Under the pieces are notes generated by a model. The model made no database searches, was not told the origin of the DNA, and worked only from the letters and a program-made list of their open reading frames with translations. Positions 1 to 10,588 of a stretch of 64,000 nt of DNA are shown here, in pieces. Within the stretch, counting starts at the first letter, position 1. Each line of letters begins with the position of its first letter. This stretch comes from an uncultured Flavobacteriaceae bacterium (GTDB lineage Bacteria > Bacteroidota > Bacteroidia > Flavobacteriales > Flavobacteriaceae), in contig CAJWPZ010000003.1 of assembly GCA_913045325.1 (NCBI GenBank), forward strand, positions 51,505 to 115,504. The letters run 5' to 3'. Both the position numbers and the translations under genes were made by a program.

Positions 1-254
1 TTATAAAACAATTACAACAATCAGAAATCCAGAAAAAAATAAAAGAAAGTGCCTCCAAACAGCAAGCGCTTTTTGACAATGGCAGTATTACCCTACTTGG
101 CACAAATAAACATCCAAACCCGCTAGATCTTATGAAAGAAAACTTAGAACTGTTTCCTTTCTTGAAGAGCAATCCTAGAAAAACATTGATTCAACCCATT
201 ATAGCAAAACGTTTGGCAGAAGCTATAGAACAAGAAAGACTTAGCCATGAGTAG
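1..254 (+). CDS. methylmalonyl-CoA mutase small subunit, C-terminal end (truncated by window start)
   Basis: Open frame from nt 3 ([44 protein letters not shown]...[13 protein letters not shown]). Its stop overlaps the ATG of the large subunit by 8 nt. Confidence 0.75.
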   Translation, partial: IKQLQQSEIQKKIKESASKQQALFDNGSITLLGTNKHPNPLDLMKENLELFPFLKSNPRKTLIQPIIAKRLAEAIEQERLSHE

Positions 255-2385
255 AAAAGATGTATCCAATATAACCCTGCAAAACACCACCCAAAGTGCT
301 GTCTCTGGTGATAAAAAAACTGCTTTCAAAACTGCAGAGGGCATTGCCATTAAAAATCGGTATAGCAAACAAGATGTAACGCAGTTAAAACATCTAGACT
401 TCGCTGCAGGCATTGCGCCAAATCTCAGAGGTCCTTATTCAACAATGTATGTTAGAAGACCCTGGACCATTAGGCAATATGCTGGATTCTCTACCGCCGA
501 GGATAGCAATGCTTTTTATAGACGTAATCTAGCAGGGGGTCAAAAAGGGCTTTCTGTTGCCTTTGATTTGGCTACCCACAGAGGGTATGATAGTGATCAT
601 GAGCGAGTTGTTGGAGATGTTGGTAAGGCAGGAGTTGCTATAGACAGCGTTGAGGATATGAAAATTTTGTTTGATCAAATTCCTTTAGACAAAATGAGCG
701 TGTCGATGACCATGAACGGTGCTGTGCTACCCATTATGGCATTTTATATTGTGGCTGCTCAAGAACAAGGTGTGGATTTAAAGGATCTAGCTGGTACCAT
801 TCAAAACGATATTTTAAAGGAGTTTATGGTACGTAACACCTACATCTACCCTCCTAGCCCATCAATGAAAATTATAAGTGATATTTTTCAATACACGTCC
901 AAGAACATGCCTAAGTTTAATAGCATTTCTATATCTGGATATCATATGCAAGAGGCGGGTGCCACCTGTGATATAGAACTAGCATACACCTTGGCAGATG
1001 GCCTAGAATACATTCGTAAAGGCTTAGATGCAGGTATGGATATTGACACCTTTGCCCCTCGCCTATCTTTCTTTTGGGCCATAGGTATGAATCATTTTAT
1101 GGAAATCGCTAAAATGCGAGCTGCAAGAATGTTATGGGCAAAGCTGGTGAAACAGTTTAATCCAAAAAATTCAAAATCACTAGCCTTAAGAACCCATTGC
1201 CAAACAAGTGGCTGGAGCCTAACAGAGCAGGATCCTTTTAATAATGTTGCGCGCACATGTATTGAAGCATCTGCAGCCGCCTTTGGAGGAACACAATCTT
1301 TACACACCAATGCCTTAGATGAGGCTATTGCCTTACCCACAGATTTTAGTGCTCGTATAGCAAGAAACACCCAAATATATTTACAGCAAGAGACCCATAT
1401 CACAAAAACAGTTGATCCTTGGGCAGGTAGCTATTATGTAGAAAATCTAACCAACGATATTGCAGAAAAAGCTTGGTCACTTATTGAGGAAGTAGAAGAA
1501 CTGGGCGGCATGACAAAAGCCATTGAGGCTGGCATCCCAAAACTACGTATAGAAGAAGCGGCTGCAAGAAAGCAGGCCCGCATTGATAGCGGTCAAGACA
1601 TTATTGTTGGAGTTAATAAATATAGACTAGAAAAAGAAGACCCATTGCAGATTCTAGATGTAGATAACCAAATGGTTAGAACCGCTCAACTAGAGCGATT
1701 AGCTAACATCAAAGCCACTAGAGATAACCAAAAGGTAGCAGAAAGTTTAAAAGCTTTAACGCATGCTGCTACATCTGCAACAGAAAATTTACTAGATTTG
1801 GCAGTAGTAGCAGCCAAACAAAGAGCTACCCTTGGTGAAATTAGTGATGCACTAGAGGTGGCCTTTGGCAGATATAAAGCACAAATTAAATCATTTAGTG
1901 GCGTGTATAGTAAAGAAATAAAAAAAGATCCCTCATTTGCAAAGGCAAGAGAACTCGCAAATAAATTTGCCGAGCTAGAAGGGCGTAGACCAAGAATTAT
2001 GATTGCTAAAATGGGGCAAGATGGTCATGACCGTGGTGCCAAAGTTGTAGCAACTGGCTATGCAGATGTGGGCTTTGATGTAGATATTGGGCCCCTTTTT
2101 CAAACACCAAAAGAAGCCGCACAACAAGCCATAGAAAATGATGTGCATATTTTGGGTATTTCCTCCCTAGCAGCTGGGCACAAAACACTAGTGCCGCAGG
2201 TTATTGCACAAATGAAAGAACTTGGCCGTGAAGATATCATGGTAATTGTAGGGGGTGTGATCCCTGCTCAAGATTATCAATTTTTATTTGATGCAGGCGC
2301 GTTAGCAGTCTATGGACCTGGAACAAGAATTAGTGACGCAGCCATAGAAATGTTGGATATCCTAATAGACTCTGTGGCAGAGTAA
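247..2385 (+). CDS. scpA: methylmalonyl-CoA mutase large subunit
   Basis: 712 aa; mutase TIM-barrel sequence ([48 protein letters not shown]) and B12-binding [30 protein letters not shown]. Confidence 0.97.
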   Translation: MSRKDVSNITLQNTTQSAVSGDKKTAFKTAEGIAIKNRYSKQDVTQLKHLDFAAGIAPNLRGPYSTMYVRRPWTIRQYAGFSTAEDSNAFYRRNLAGGQKGLSVAFDLATHRGYDSDHERVVGDVGKAGVAIDSVEDMKILFDQIPLDKMSVSMTMNGAVLPIMAFYIVAAQEQGVDLKDLAGTIQNDILKEFMVRNTYIYPPSPSMKIISDIFQYTSKNMPKFNSISISGYHMQEAGATCDIELAYTLADGLEYIRKGLDAGMDIDTFAPRLSFFWAIGMNHFMEIAKMRAARMLWAKLVKQFNPKNSKSLALRTHCQTSGWSLTEQDPFNNVARTCIEASAAAFGGTQSLHTNALDEAIALPTDFSARIARNTQIYLQQETHITKTVDPWAGSYYVENLTNDIAEKAWSLIEEVEELGGMTKAIEAGIPKLRIEEAAARKQARIDSGQDIIVGVNKYRLEKEDPLQILDVDNQMVRTAQLERLANIKATRDNQKVAESLKALTHAATSATENLLDLAVVAAKQRATLGEISDALEVAFGRYKAQIKSFSGVYSKEIKKDPSFAKARELANKFAELEGRRPRIMIAKMGQDGHDRGAKVVATGYADVGFDVDIGPLFQTPKEAAQQAIENDVHILGISSLAAGHKTLVPQVIAQMKELGREDIMVIVGGVIPAQDYQFLFDAGALAVYGPGTRISDAAIEMLDILIDSVAE

Positions 2386-2580
2386 TACAATCCAAAACCA
2401 AAGAATATTTGAGAGTTTAAAGTAAAATACTCTCTCAATAAACACCTTACACCTTATCACTTTAAATCTTAAAAACACATTGTCTTTTTAACCCTAAAAA
2501 GATGTTCACTATCTGTTAACAAAAATGATTTTAGATTCGGTTATTAAATAGTATTTTTACTCTTAAATCAAGACAATTTA

Positions 2581-3345
2581 ATGGGTAAAATAATTGCAAT
2601 TGCTAACCAAAAAGGAGGCGTAGGAAAAACTACTACTTCTATTAATCTAGCAGCATCGTTGGGTGTTTTAGAAAAAAAAGTGCTTCTAATTGATGCAGAT
2701 CCACAAGCCAATGCCACCTCTGGTTTGGGCATAGATGTAGAGGCGGTAACCAATGGCACCTATCAATTACTTGAGCATTCTACAACGGCTAAACAGGCCA
2801 TTGTAAAAACAAGCTCTCCAAATCTTGATATAATTCCGGCTCATATAGATCTTGTTGCTATTGAAATTGAATTAGTAGATAAAAAAAATAGAGAGTACAT
2901 GCTCAAGCAAATGGTCACAGATCTAAAAAAAGACTATGACTATATCATTATAGATTGCGCTCCATCTTTAGGATTATTAACACTAAATGCGCTAACTGCC
3001 GCAGATGCTGTTATCATACCTATACAATGTGAGTATTTTGCACTAGAAGGGCTTGGTAAGCTTTTAAACACTATTAAAAGCGTACAAAAAATACACAATC
3101 CAAATCTTGACATTGAAGGTTTACTGCTAACGATGTATGATTCTAGATTAAGATTATCAAATCAAGTGGTAGAAGAGGTGAAAAAACATTTTGACGCAAT
3201 GGTATTCAATACAATCATTCAGCGCAATGTCCGTTTAAGTGAAGCCCCTAGTTACGGAGAGAGCATCATTAGTTATGACGCAAGCAGTAGAGGCGCCAAC
3301 AATTACTTGAGTTTGGCAGAAGAATTAATTAAAAAAAATAAATAA
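2581..3345 (+). CDS. parA: ParA/Soj chromosome-partitioning ATPase
   Basis: Deviant Walker A KGGVGKTTTSINLA; LLIDADPQANATSGLG; followed by parB. Confidence 0.96.
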   Translation: MGKIIAIANQKGGVGKTTTSINLAASLGVLEKKVLLIDADPQANATSGLGIDVEAVTNGTYQLLEHSTTAKQAIVKTSSPNLDIIPAHIDLVAIEIELVDKKNREYMLKQMVTDLKKDYDYIIIDCAPSLGLLTLNALTAADAVIIPIQCEYFALEGLGKLLNTIKSVQKIHNPNLDIEGLLLTMYDSRLRLSNQVVEEVKKHFDAMVFNTIIQRNVRLSEAPSYGESIISYDASSRGANNYLSLAEELIKKNK

Positions 3346-3370
3346 AGGGCAATCATCTAGCAAATACAAT

Positions 3371-4270
3371 ATGGCTAAAGCAACAAAAAAACAAGCACTA
3401 GGACGCGGCCTTTCTGCCCTTTTGAAAGACCCTTCCAACGACATTGAATCTGCCAAGGATAAAAATGAAGACAAGGTTGTGGGCAGTATTGTTGAGTTAG
3501 AACTCACTGCAATTCAGGTAAATCCATTTCAACCTAGAACCAGTTTTAACGAAGATTTGCTTTTAGAACTAGCCTCTTCTATAAAAGAATTGGGTGTTAT
3601 ACAACCTATCACAGTGCGTAAACTTGGTTTTAACCAATACCAACTCGTTAGTGGCGAAAGACGCTTTAGAGCATCCTCCCTTATAGGACTTAAAAGCATA
3701 CCAGCCTACATACGTATTGCCAATGACCAAGAATCTTTGGAAATGGCACTAGTAGAAAACATACAACGCGAAGATCTTGACCCTATAGAAATTGCACTCT
3801 CCTACAGACGCCTTATAGAAGAAATTGATTTGACACAAAGCCAAATGAGTGATCGTGTTGGTAAAAACAGATCAACTATTGCCAACTATTTGCGATTACT
3901 GAAATTAGACCCTATCATACAAACCGGAATGAGAGACGGTTTTATTACCATGGGTCATGGTAAGGCGCTTATAAATTTAGAAAACCTAGACATGCAGCTT
4001 GAAATTTATGCAAAAATTCTAGCTGATAAATTATCTGTACGTGAAACAGAAACTTTAGTGAGAGGTAAAAAAGGAGCAACATCTTTATCAAAAAAAGGGA
4101 TCAAAACAGTACCTAAATATGCGCTCAAAGCAAAAAAACAGTTAATCAAAGCATTTAACTCTAACATAGATGTTAAAGTAAATGAGGCAGGTAAAGGGCA
4201 GTTTATACTACCTTTTAAAAACAAAGAAGATTTTGACCGCCTACTCAAGCTACTCTCTCGTGAAGTATAA
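3371..4270 (+). CDS. parB: ParB/Spo0J partition protein
   Basis: GRGLSALL N-terminus; VSGERRFRASSLIGLKSIPAYIR; ALVENIQREDLDPIEIA; HTH region KNRSTIANYLRLLKL. Confidence 0.96.
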   Translation: MAKATKKQALGRGLSALLKDPSNDIESAKDKNEDKVVGSIVELELTAIQVNPFQPRTSFNEDLLLELASSIKELGVIQPITVRKLGFNQYQLVSGERRFRASSLIGLKSIPAYIRIANDQESLEMALVENIQREDLDPIEIALSYRRLIEEIDLTQSQMSDRVGKNRSTIANYLRLLKLDPIIQTGMRDGFITMGHGKALINLENLDMQLEIYAKILADKLSVRETETLVRGKKGATSLSKKGIKTVPKYALKAKKQLIKAFNSNIDVKVNEAGKGQFILPFKNKEDFDRLLKLLSREV

Positions 4271-4850
4271 CCTGTTCTATATCATTTTATTTTTAGCAAG
4301 CATGCCGTTGTTTGCCCAAGAGGAGATAAATGCTGTCTCCAAACAAATTAATCTTGTTGTTGAAGACACTATTACTGAAAAACAAGCCTATGATCCACTA
4401 GCGCCTGCTAGAGCTGCTTTTTACTCTGCGGTACTACCAGGACTTGGTCAAGCAGACAATGGAAAATACTGGAAAATACCCCTAATCTATGCAGGGATTG
4501 GAACAGGAGTGTATTTTTATATCAAAAATAACACAGATTATAATCGTTTCAGAGATGCTTATAAAAGAAGGCTTGCTGGGTATACAGATGATGAATTTTA
4601 TGGCTCAGGCAGCACACCGCTAATTTCAAACAATAGATTAATTGACGCTCAAAAAAGCACCCAAAGAAATAAAAATGTAAGTATAATTGTATCTCTTGGG
4701 TTTTATTTATTGAACATTATAGATGCAAACGTAGATGCCCATTTAAAGCAATACGATATAAGTGATGATCTTTCTATAACACCAAAACTAAACACTACTA
4801 ATATAACCCAGCCTAGTTATGGGCTAAGCCTTAGATATACACTAAAATGA
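4260..4850 (+). CDS. DUF5683-type membrane protein with signal peptide
   Basis: ORF track starts at 4182, but GTG at 4260 gives a signal peptide (MKYNLFYIILFLASMPLFAQ) and only an 11-nt overlap with parB. PARAAFYSAVLPGLGQADNGKYWKIPLIYAGIG matches the family. Confidence 0.75.
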   Translation: MKYNLFYIILFLASMPLFAQEEINAVSKQINLVVEDTITEKQAYDPLAPARAAFYSAVLPGLGQADNGKYWKIPLIYAGIGTGVYFYIKNNTDYNRFRDAYKRRLAGYTDDEFYGSGSTPLISNNRLIDAQKSTQRNKNVSIIVSLGFYLLNIIDANVDAHLKQYDISDDLSITPKLNTTNITQPSYGLSLRYTLK

Positions 4851-5545
4851 AAATAGCACTCTTAGGATACGGTAAAATGGGAAAAACTATAGCCAATATG
4901 GCAATAGAAAGAGGGCATGAAATTGTTTATAAGAGTAGTGCATCTACACAAATCGGAAATTTCAAACAGGCACAAATTGCCATAGAATTTTCTACTCCAG
5001 AGGCTGCCATAGGAAATATAACAAAGTGTTTTAATGCGCAAATTCCAGTAGTATCTGGCACTACAGGCTGGTTAGATCAAAAAAAAATCATAGAAGAGGC
5101 TTGTTTAAACAGTAATGGTAGTTTTATTTATGCTTCAAACTTTAGCATTGGCGTGAATCTGTTTTTTAATCTAAATGAACATTTGGCCAAATTAATGAAG
5201 CCTTGGAGTGAGTATCAGGTATCTATAGAAGAAATACATCATACAGAAAAAAAAGACGCTCCTAGTGGTACTGCCATAACCCTAGCTCAAGACATATTAC
5301 CTCATACAGATAAAAACACCTGGAGTTTAAATCATACCACACCAGACGCTGTAGAGATAAAATCTAGTAGAGAAGCAGATGTTAAAGGCACCCATAGTGT
5401 TGCTTTTACATCAAAAATAGACACCATAACTATTAACCACCAGGCGCATAGTAGAGAAGGTTTTGCAATGGGGGCCATTATAGCTGCAGAATTTCTTATT
5501 GATAAAAAAGGAATTTTTACCATGAAAGATGTATTAGGGTTGTAA
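4847..5545 (+). CDS. dapB: 4-hydroxy-tetrahydrodipicolinate reductase
   Basis: MKIALLGYGKMGK; EEIHHTEKKDAPSGTA motif; SREADVKGTHSV. Confidence 0.96.
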   Translation: MKIALLGYGKMGKTIANMAIERGHEIVYKSSASTQIGNFKQAQIAIEFSTPEAAIGNITKCFNAQIPVVSGTTGWLDQKKIIEEACLNSNGSFIYASNFSIGVNLFFNLNEHLAKLMKPWSEYQVSIEEIHHTEKKDAPSGTAITLAQDILPHTDKNTWSLNHTTPDAVEIKSSREADVKGTHSVAFTSKIDTITINHQAHSREGFAMGAIIAAEFLIDKKGIFTMKDVLGL

Positions 5546-5638
5546 CAATAAAGACAAATTATGACTTATAGCGATGATATATTGTTCAAAAAACGAACAA
5601 ACAAACAAAGAAGTTGTTTTTAAAGAAAAAAATATAAT

Positions 5639-7252
5639 ATGAGTTTAGTAAACTGGTTGGCATTTATTGCCATAATACAAGTTGTACACTTTTTAGGTAC
5701 TTGGAAATTTTATGTTGCGGCAGGCAAAAAACCTTGGCAAGCAGCAGTTCCTGTATATAATGCTGTGGTGTTAATGCAAATCTTAAAACGCCCGTGGTGG
5801 TGGACACTGCTTTTATTTATACCTATAGTAAACCTTATTATGCTTCCGGTTTTATGGGTAGAATTATTAAACAGATTTGGTAAAACAAGCATAAAAGATA
5901 CCCTTTTGGTAATTGCATCTGGAGGTTTGTATTTGTTTTATGTTAACTACACTCAACAGCTTACTTATTTACAGGATGAAGATTTAAAAAAATCAAACGC
6001 ACTGGTAGAGTGGTTCGGATCTCTCGCATATGCTATAGTAGCGGCCACCATAATACACACCTATGTTATGCAACCCTTTGTAATACCTACTTCATCACTA
6101 GAGAAAACACTCTTGGTGGGTGATTTTCTATTTGTAAGTAAGTTTCACTTTGGTGCGCGTACCCCTATGACACCTATTGCAATGCCAATGATGCATGATG
6201 TATTTATGGGCACAAGAGCAAAGTCTTATATTCCAAAGCCGCAGCTGCCAAGTCTAAGAATACCTGGTTTTGAAGATATTGAGCATAATGATATTGTGGT
6301 ATTTAACTGGCCTATTGATAATTTTGTAGATATAGGGCCACCTCCCTCTGGAGAAATGTATAAGCCTATTGATAAAAAATCAAATTATGTAAAACGTTGT
6401 GTTGGCCTTCCTGGAGACTCTCTAGAGGTACGTGATGGATATGTGTATATAAACGGCACAAAGAACGATTTGCCAGATCGTGCAAGATTACAATTTGCCT
6501 ATACCATTAGATCAAAAAGTGTTCTAGTAAAAATTGACGGCCAAAGAAGACTTTTGCCAGAGCCAAATAATTACTTCTCTAATAGATATGGAGTAAGCGA
6601 TATGTATGCTACAGCACTAGATAGAGCTACGGGAGTATATACATATACTGCTCATTTAACAGATAAAGCATACCAGGGCATAAAAAACTACCCAGATGTA
6701 ATAAGTGCAGAAAGAAAGATGGCAGAAAAGGGCATGAAAGATCAAGGGATATTCCCTCAGACTGCTGCAAATTCATGGAACAATGATCATTTTGGGCCAA
6801 TCTATATCCCACAGGCAGGAAAAACAGTTGCAATAACCCCTGAGAGTATTGCTTTTTACAAGCGTATTATTGAGGTGTATGAAGGAAGTGAACAGGGCAT
6901 AGAAAATACCATAACACAAAACGGCACCACGGTACTATTAAACGGAAACCCGATTACCCAGTATACCTTTACTATGGATTACTATTGGATGATGGGAGAC
7001 AACCGAAACAACTCCCAAGATGCCCGTTCTTGGGGCTATGTACCCATGAATCATGTGGTAGGGAAACCTGTTTTTGTATGGATGAGTTTCAATAATAAAG
7101 CAAAAGGCTTACTCAATAAAATACGTTGGGATCGTTTCTTTACTACCGTTAGTGGTAAGGGAGAAACAACTTCTTACTTTATCCCGTTTTTAATTGCACT
7201 TGCTGGTTGGATTGGTTTTCGCTGGTTTCAAAAAAGAAGAAGGAAATCATAA
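5639..7252 (+). CDS. lepB: signal peptidase I with extra N-terminal membrane domain
   Basis: VIPTSSLEKTLLVGDFLFVSKFHFG (Ser box), YVKRCVGLPGDSLEVRDGYVYING (Lys box), MMGDNRNNSQDARSWGYVP. Confidence 0.94.
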   Translation: MSLVNWLAFIAIIQVVHFLGTWKFYVAAGKKPWQAAVPVYNAVVLMQILKRPWWWTLLLFIPIVNLIMLPVLWVELLNRFGKTSIKDTLLVIASGGLYLFYVNYTQQLTYLQDEDLKKSNALVEWFGSLAYAIVAATIIHTYVMQPFVIPTSSLEKTLLVGDFLFVSKFHFGARTPMTPIAMPMMHDVFMGTRAKSYIPKPQLPSLRIPGFEDIEHNDIVVFNWPIDNFVDIGPPPSGEMYKPIDKKSNYVKRCVGLPGDSLEVRDGYVYINGTKNDLPDRARLQFAYTIRSKSVLVKIDGQRRLLPEPNNYFSNRYGVSDMYATALDRATGVYTYTAHLTDKAYQGIKNYPDVISAERKMAEKGMKDQGIFPQTAANSWNNDHFGPIYIPQAGKTVAITPESIAFYKRIIEVYEGSEQGIENTITQNGTTVLLNGNPITQYTFTMDYYWMMGDNRNNSQDARSWGYVPMNHVVGKPVFVWMSFNNKAKGLLNKIRWDRFFTTVSGKGETTSYFIPFLIALAGWIGFRWFQKRRRKS

Positions 7253-7259
7253 ATAAAAA

Positions 7260-7886
7260 GTGAAGCAACATATCCTAATTTATCCTAGCTACTTCCCACC
7301 TATTGCAACTATGGTTGCAATAGCAAAAGCAGATAAAATAACCCTAGAGATACAGGATAATTATCAAAAGCAGACCTATAGAAACAGAACTTATATAGCC
7401 CACAGTAATGGGAAGTTATTATTAAACATTCCTATTGAGCATTCAAAAAATGCACTGCGTCAAAAAACAAAAGAGGTTGGTCCAGATAATAACTTCCCTT
7501 GGCTGTCAGAACACTGGAAATCTATACAAGTAGCCTATAGAACATCTCCTTACTTTGAGTATTATGAGGATGATTTGGAGCCCCTTTTCAAAAAACCTAT
7601 TTTAAATCTACAAGATTTCAATATTAAAATAGTAGATACAATTGCAGAGCTCATTGGTCTAGAAGCTGTTTTTTTAACATCAAGTGTGTTTGAAAAACAA
7701 ACCCAATTAAAAGATATGCGCCACTTGGTAAATTGTAAGAAAGAGCCTAAATATAACTTCGATACATACCATCAGGTATTTGAGGCCAACCATGGTCATA
7801 TCGAGAATTTATCTATTTTAGATTTGTTGTTTAATGAGGGACCAAATACATTGCATTACCTGCAAAACCAGACTTTAGAGAACTAG
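7260..7886 (+). CDS. WbqC family protein
   Basis: GTG start; IYPSYFPPIATM...NRTYIAHSNGKLLLNIPIEHSK; typical lepB neighbour in Flavobacteriia. Confidence 0.85.
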   Translation: MKQHILIYPSYFPPIATMVAIAKADKITLEIQDNYQKQTYRNRTYIAHSNGKLLLNIPIEHSKNALRQKTKEVGPDNNFPWLSEHWKSIQVAYRTSPYFEYYEDDLEPLFKKPILNLQDFNIKIVDTIAELIGLEAVFLTSSVFEKQTQLKDMRHLVNCKKEPKYNFDTYHQVFEANHGHIENLSILDLLFNEGPNTLHYLQNQTLEN

Positions 7887-7887
7887 C

Positions 7888-8919
7888 CTATTTGGGTATT
7901 GCAAAAACAGCTGCAATAGGAAAATGATCTGAGAAGGTTTGCTCTAAAGAAGTGAATTTTAAAACCTCTAAGGGTTTTGATCCAAATATGTAATCTATAC
8001 GCATTGGGTAAGAATCAAACATAAAAGTAGTACCCAAACCACTACCCTTTTCAACAAACGCATCTTTCATGCCTTTTTGAAGCTTTCTATAGACGTAAGA
8101 AAATGCCGTGTTGTTAAAATCACCTGCCAAGACAATAGGATGTTTTGTGGTATTCATATGCTTTAATATGACCTCAGTATGTTCTTGTTGCATTTCAAAG
8201 GCAGTCGCTATTCTTTTAAATAATTTTTCTTTGTCTTGTTCTTGCAGGGAATTTACAGAGGGTGTTATCCCTAAAGATTTTAAATGCACATTGTAAAGCC
8301 TTAAGGTATCAGTTCCTTTTACTAAATCAGCATAGAGGCTATTGTTATTTGTGTTTTTAAAATCAAAAGAACCTGTATTAATTAATGGATATTTTGAAAA
8401 AATGGCATACCCTAGGCCAATTTTTTTGTTTTTAAAATGAATATAACGGTATGGGTACCCCAGGAACTTTTGTGTTGCTTTTCTGTAATATTCTTGAATA
8501 AAGACAACATCAGGTTTGGCTATTTTAAGGGTGTTGTCTAATACTTCTGAAATTTCAGCACTATCAATGTCTTTCTGGTAGGCATTAAACAATCGTACAT
8601 TATAACTTAGTACAGAGATTGTATTGTTATAGGTATCTGAAACTGTAGTAGTGGGAAACTTATAAAATGGATTAAAAAATAAATATGCCGCCACAAGCAT
8701 CACAGTAGATAGTATAAATTGTTTTTTTAACTTAACTAACCAATACACGCCAAACAAAAAAGTAAGCACTATAAGGGGTGATACGCCAAGACTAAGTAAA
8801 GATAAACTCGAGAATTGTTTTGGAGCAAGATAGGGTACTATAAAAGACACCAAAAGCAACACTACTACAATGCTATTGCACCAAAATAATATCTTCCCAA
8901 AAAATGATAGCTTTTTCAA
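7888..8919 (-). CDS. endonuclease/exonuclease/phosphatase family membrane protein
   Basis: N-terminal TM segments, then SVLSYNVRLFN, DVVFIQEYY, LAGDFNNTAFSYVYR, RIDYIFGS, SDHFPIAAVF. Confidence 0.9.
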   Translation of the reverse strand: MKKLSFFGKILFWCNSIVVVLLLVSFIVPYLAPKQFSSLSLLSLGVSPLIVLTFLFGVYWLVKLKKQFILSTVMLVAAYLFFNPFYKFPTTTVSDTYNNTISVLSYNVRLFNAYQKDIDSAEISEVLDNTLKIAKPDVVFIQEYYRKATQKFLGYPYRYIHFKNKKIGLGYAIFSKYPLINTGSFDFKNTNNNSLYADLVKGTDTLRLYNVHLKSLGITPSVNSLQEQDKEKLFKRIATAFEMQQEHTEVILKHMNTTKHPIVLAGDFNNTAFSYVYRKLQKGMKDAFVEKGSGLGTTFMFDSYPMRIDYIFGSKPLEVLKFTSLEQTFSDHFPIAAVFAIPK

Positions 8920-8930
8920 AATTGTGTGTG

Positions 8931-9800
8931 TTATTTATCTCCAGCTTTAAATAAAAAATCCTTTTCTTGTTTGGTCAAACTATCATAGCCACTTTTACCA
9001 ATTTTATCTAAGATGCCATCTATCTTTATTTGACGGTCATCTTTAACTACTGTTGCTTTTTTATTTGTAGTGTTTTTTGGTGTTTTATGAACTTTTCTAA
9101 AAGGAGTACTTTTTCTTGTCTTAAACAAATTGGCCACGCCAGCAACTATTTTTTCAAACCAAAGACCAATATCATTTCCTTTTGCTAATTGTACTGCGTA
9201 TAGATACCCAAAAACACCCCCACCTATGTGAGAGAGCATACCTCCTGGGTTGGTACCAGAGCCTAACCTAAATAAATCTAATAAAAATAATCCTACCGCA
9301 AGTTGCCATAGTTTTATAGTCACCATAAAAAACCGAAAGGATATATTGGGAGAATACGTTGCAGCAAAGACCATCAGTGCAGATACCGATGCAGAAGCTC
9401 CCAGAAGATATCCTGCTTTGCTTACAAACACAGGAAACACATTATAGGCCGTCACAAATAAAAGACCACCATACAGGGCACCCAATAGATATATCGTTAG
9501 AAAGCGTTTCTCGCTAAAGAGGTTCAGCACAAATTTAGAAAAGAAATTAAGCCAAATCATATTAAACAAAATATGCATAAAACCACCATGTAAGAAGCTA
9601 TAGGTAAGTATAGACCAGGGTTGTTTTAATACCTCGATAGGCCCTTCTGGCAAGACAAACCACTGCATTAACACATCACTTGAGGTATTAAATAAAAATG
9701 AAGCAATAAAAAACAATAAAAAGACCCCGATGTTGATCACAATCAATTTGTTGGCAATGTTCAGTGTTTTAAATTTATATACTAAGTCTTGTCTTTGCAT
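8931..9800 (-). CDS. rhomboid family intramembrane serine protease
   Basis: HGGFMHILFNMIWLNFF; LLGASASVSALM (GxSx); MLSHIGGGVFGYLYA (His). Confidence 0.88.
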   Translation of the reverse strand: MQRQDLVYKFKTLNIANKLIVINIGVFLLFFIASFLFNTSSDVLMQWFVLPEGPIEVLKQPWSILTYSFLHGGFMHILFNMIWLNFFSKFVLNLFSEKRFLTIYLLGALYGGLLFVTAYNVFPVFVSKAGYLLGASASVSALMVFAATYSPNISFRFFMVTIKLWQLAVGLFLLDLFRLGSGTNPGGMLSHIGGGVFGYLYAVQLAKGNDIGLWFEKIVAGVANLFKTRKSTPFRKVHKTPKNTTNKKATVVKDDRQIKIDGILDKIGKSGYDSLTKQEKDFLFKAGDK

Positions 9801-9803
9801 AGG

Positions 9804-10553
9804 TTAATCCCAACGGGTATGATTTAAATCGTTTTTCTTCCAGTAATAGGCCATAACAAAACCAAATAAAGCCCCGCCAATGTGCGCCCAATTAGCAATG
9901 TTTTCTCCAAACAAAGAAAAACCTGTTAGACCAGAAAATAAATCCATTAGTAATAATCCTGGTATAAAGTATTTCGCCTTAATAGGAAATGGTAAAAATA
10001 GTAACATTAGCCCAGTGTTTGGAAACATAAGGCCAAAGGCCACTAGGATTCCGTACAAAGCACCCGAGGCTCCTACCGCTGGGGTGTTAAATTCTATAAA
10101 TAATTGCTCTATGGTTTGCAGAGGCACTGTATTTAAAAAAGCGGTATTATACTGTCCCGAGCGTATGAGTTCATTAACATCATTTTGAGATATACCCGCA
10201 TTTAGTAGTGCATCCATAGCACTATGTACCTGATAATACCCAACCAAAGAATGAATAAAAGCAGCGCCTATACCTGCTGAAAAATAAAAGAATAAAAACT
10301 TTTTTTGTCCCCAACGCTCCTCTAAGGGAGATCCAAACATATACAAGCCAAACATATTAAAGAATATATGCATCAAGCCATTTCTATCATGCATAAATAA
10401 ATGGCTAATGGGTTGCCAGATTTGAAAATCAGGATGTTCAAAATAATATAAAGAAAATAATCGATACGCAACATCGCCTACAAAGACAGAGCCTGCATAA
10501 ACAATGATATTGATTATAATTAATATTTTAACGGTATCTGTTATTCTTCCCAT
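9804..10553 (-). CDS. rhomboid family intramembrane serine protease
   Basis: GLMHIFFNMFGLYMFG; AVGASGALYGIL; WAHIGGALFGFVMAY. Confidence 0.92.
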   Translation of the reverse strand: MGRITDTVKILIIINIIVYAGSVFVGDVAYRLFSLYYFEHPDFQIWQPISHLFMHDRNGLMHIFFNMFGLYMFGSPLEERWGQKKFLFFYFSAGIGAAFIHSLVGYYQVHSAMDALLNAGISQNDVNELIRSGQYNTAFLNTVPLQTIEQLFIEFNTPAVGASGALYGILVAFGLMFPNTGLMLLFLPFPIKAKYFIPGLLLMDLFSGLTGFSLFGENIANWAHIGGALFGFVMAYYWKKNDLNHTRWD

Positions 10554-10588
10554 ATAGTGTCCTTTACAAAAGGATGATATTTTATTCT

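Noticed and set aside
1092-1403. 103-aa antisense ORF in the mutase gene
   Set aside because: Shadow ORF over a clear enzyme; no independent start signals or motifs.
2385-2580. Intergenic region before parA as a possible ncRNA or parS region
   Set aside because: Only a short AT-rich hairpin (GAGAGT...ACTCTC) and a weak TATTTTTA promoter-like element; not enough to call.
4039-4048. ACGTGAAACA, half of a parS site, inside parB
   Set aside because: The other half does not match, and the sequence is explained by the conserved LSVRETE coding motif.
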